DNA of 43,265 nucleotides from an uncultured Bacilli bacterium (lineage in GTDB: Bacteria > Bacillota_I > Bacilli_A > RF39 > UBA660). The notes beneath the pieces were generated by a model. That model worked only from the letters and a program-made list of their open reading frames with translations. It was not told the origin of the DNA and did no database searches. The stretch's first letter is position 1; the number at the start of each line of letters is the position of its first letter. Both the position numbers and the translations under genes were made by a program. The stretch lies in assembly GCA_910586865.1 (NCBI GenBank), contig CAJUIY010000010.1:1-43265 (forward strand). The letters are read 5' to 3'. Shown here in pieces: positions 41,613 through 43,265 of the stretch.

Positions 41613-41840
41613 TTATTTTACTTTCTGTCTTACTTTTTGTCTAGCATCTTCTACTCTAGTCTTTTCTTCTGGTGATAAACAAAATACTTCTACAAATCCA
41701 TCTTCTGCAAAATTATCAATCATATCTTTCTCATGAAATGGGACACTACCTCTTCCTATATGGAAACCTAATGGTACTCTAGGATATTTTTTACATTCGT
41801 TGTTTAATTGTGTGAATCTTTCTATTATTTTATTTTTCAT
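41613..41840 (-). CDS. Unknown small protein after mnmE
   Basis: 75 residues, not recognised. Central segment YPRVPLGFHIGRGSVPFHEKD, then acidic FAEDGFVEVFCLSPEEK and a basic tail ending ARQKVRQKVK. No membrane segment. The ATG at 41840 follows TAGGAGAGAAT, which overlaps the mnmE stop (TAG 41851-41849), so it is very likely translated and coupled to mnmE. The frame opens 8 codons earlier inside mnmE. Confidence 0.6.
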   Translation of the reverse strand: MKNKIIERFTQLNNECKKYPRVPLGFHIGRGSVPFHEKDMIDNFAEDGFVEVFCLSPEEKTRVEDARQKVRQKVK

Positions 41841-41848
41841 ATTCTCTC

Positions 41849-43204
41849 CTACTTTCCTACACAAAAATTTTCAAATAAATGATCTATAATTTCATCACTA
41901 TAAGTCTTTCCTGTGATTTCTCCCAATAAGTCAAAACAAGATTTTATATCAATTTCTATCATATCTAATGGTAAATTATCTCTGATTGCTAATTCAGCAT
42001 CTTTTAACTTTTCTAATGCTTCTTTTGCCTTACCTATTTGCCTAACATTGGTTAAATAAGTTTCGTCTTGTTCTTCTATTTTACCTAAATGAAAAAGATT
42101 GATAATTTCTTCTTTTAAAGAATCAATACCTTCTATCGTATTGGTATTTGTACTAACTACTTGGTACTCTTCTAACTCTTTTTTTTCAATTTTTTGTTCT
42201 AAATCATTTTTATTTATTGCTACTATGGTTGTCTTATCCTTAACTTTTGATAAAATTTCTTTATCTTCTTTCGTAATACCTTCATTTCCATTTAAGACAA
42301 CAATTACTAAATCTGCTTTTTCAATGAAAGACAAGCTTTTCTCTACTCCTATTTGTTCTATTTTATCTTGCGTAGAACGAATCCCTGCAGTATCAATAAT
42401 ATTTAAAGCAATATTATTTAATGTAATCTGACCTTCTACAATGTCTCTTGTGGTTCCTGCAATATCGGTAACAATTGCTTTTTCTTCGTCTAATAATTTA
42501 TTTAAAATACTACTTTTTCCTACATTTGGTCTTCCAATAATAAGAGTATTAATACCATTTTTTATGATTTGACTATTCTTGGATTCTTCTATCACTTTCT
42601 TTAATTTTTCTATCATTTTTCCTACTTTTTCTGTTACCTTTTCTATGGTAGTAACTTCAATATCATAATACTCTGGATAATCGATATTCACCTCTATTTG
42701 TGATATTAAATCTTTCAATTCCTTTCGAAAATTCTCTACCATATCATAGATTTTTCCTTGTAGTTGGTTCATTGCCAATTTCCTAGCACTTTCTGTTTTA
42801 CTTTCTAATAAATCCATTACAGCTTCTGATTTTGTTAAGTCAATTCTTCCATTTAAAAAGGCTCTTTTCGTAAATTCTCCAGGTTCTGCTAAACGTATCT
42901 CATCTTCTAATAGAATTTCTAAAATTTTGTTCGTAGTAGCAATACCCCCATGACAATTAATTTCTACGACATCTTCCATCGTATAAGTTCTAGGTGCTTT
43001 CATGACAGATACTAAGACTTCATCTATGATTTCATTGTTCTTAACAATATGTCCATAATGAATCGTATGAGAGTTAACATTTTCTAAATCTTTTCCTAGG
43101 AAAATATGATTTACGATAGAAATAACCTCTTTTCCACTAAGTCTTATAATAGAAATAGCACCTACTCCTAATGATGTTGAAATCGCTACGATATTATCAT
43201 TCAT
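41849..43204 (-). CDS. mnmE: tRNA modification GTPase MnmE
   Basis: Partner of MnmG in wobble-uridine modification. 451 residues: N-terminal formyl-THF-binding domain, helical domain, and an inserted G domain with G1 GRPNVGKS (224-231), DIAGTTRD (247-254), DTAG and NKNDL. The C-terminal catalytic Cys motif is FCVGK (C448), a normal variant of CxGK. Start follows AAGGGATACC. No clear promoter could be picked out in the 60 nt left at the window edge. Confidence 0.97.
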   Translation of the reverse strand: MNDNIVAISTSLGVGAISIIRLSGKEVISIVNHIFLGKDLENVNSHTIHYGHIVKNNEIIDEVLVSVMKAPRTYTMEDVVEINCHGGIATTNKILEILLEDEIRLAEPGEFTKRAFLNGRIDLTKSEAVMDLLESKTESARKLAMNQLQGKIYDMVENFRKELKDLISQIEVNIDYPEYYDIEVTTIEKVTEKVGKMIEKLKKVIEESKNSQIIKNGINTLIIGRPNVGKSSILNKLLDEEKAIVTDIAGTTRDIVEGQITLNNIALNIIDTAGIRSTQDKIEQIGVEKSLSFIEKADLVIVVLNGNEGITKEDKEILSKVKDKTTIVAINKNDLEQKIEKKELEEYQVVSTNTNTIEGIDSLKEEIINLFHLGKIEEQDETYLTNVRQIGKAKEALEKLKDAELAIRDNLPLDMIEIDIKSCFDLLGEITGKTYSDEIIDHLFENFCVGK

Positions 43205-43265
43205 GGTATCCCTTGTATGATATATATAGTCAGTTTACAAGAGAGATTTTGTATGTTATTACTGA

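Noticed and set aside
28159..41840. Similar C-termini of two unknown proteins (RLEDARKKFNIKVK at 28159 and RVEDARQKVRQKVK at 41613).
   Set aside because: Only about a dozen lysine/arginine-rich residues match and the rest of the proteins differ; chance is likely.
1..43265. CRISPR arrays, tRNA or rRNA genes, insertion sequences, prophage or toxin-antitoxin pairs.
   Set aside because: No regularly spaced repeats, cloverleaf-like sequences, transposase or phage genes were found on reading both strands.

Overview
The window is very AT-rich DNA from a low-GC Bacilli-type Firmicute. Three things suggest this: strong AGGAGG-like ribosome binding sites, sigma-A promoters (TTGACA-like, about 17 bp, TATAAT), and a gene set and gene order that match the left replication arm of Bacillus subtilis in strongly compressed form. 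Two sporulation genes (spoIIR and a spoIIQ-type gene) point to a spore-forming lineage or one recently derived from it. The compact layout and AT content resemble uncultured gut Bacilli of the RF39/Erysipelotrichia-like kind; that placement is inference. The genetic code is standard: TGA ends at least two genes (41574-40900 and 13835-13494) where it overlaps the start of the next gene.

Nearly everything lies on the minus strand. In B. subtilis mnmE, mnmG, rsmG, noc, soj and spo0J are transcribed away from oriC, so the origin is probably just beyond the right end. From right to left: mnmE, a small unknown gene, a class I glutamine-amidotransferase-like gene, mnmG, rsmG (43.2-38.4 kb); noc, parA, parB (38.2-35.1 kb); mscS and a DUF951 gene; then an accessory stretch with an AbgT-type transporter, a Gfo/Idh/MocA oxidoreductase, a radical SAM protein and a broken GNAT acetyltransferase (34.0-29.9 kb); then ychF, an unknown gene and rpsF-ssb-rpsR (29.9-27.0 kb).

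A plus-strand surface-protein pseudogene (25.7-27.0 kb) and a minus-strand exported-like unknown (24.5-25.4 kb) interrupt the housekeeping run. Next comes a tight operon: a stand-alone DHH/DHHA1 phosphoesterase in the gdpP position, rplI, dnaB, a LysM-G5-M23 peptidase, walJ, rlmH, ung (24.4-18.2 kb). A decayed stretch, an unknown gene, and lemA, pduL and a class A penicillin-binding protein follow (18.2-14.0 kb).

The left third holds ywiB-argS, rpoE (delta), an unknown gene, prfA-prmC-spoIIR-mntP, a P-loop kinase, a flavin-reductase-like gene, murA, a degenerate SGNH protein, rpmE, a broken unknown gene, and rpiB-ywzB-spoIIQ-mbl. These genes serve translation and tRNA modification, chromosome segregation and replication, cell-wall synthesis and shape, and forespore-mother cell signalling.

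No CRISPR array, tRNA, rRNA, insertion sequence or prophage was seen. The most unusual feature is gene decay: three otherwise well-formed genes carry in-frame TAA codons, and one of these also carries a frameshift. Other points of interest are a catalytically dead SGNH protein, a truncated GdpP, a Noc-position ParB with a linker of over 200 residues, and the Gfo/Idh-radical SAM-GNAT insertion.
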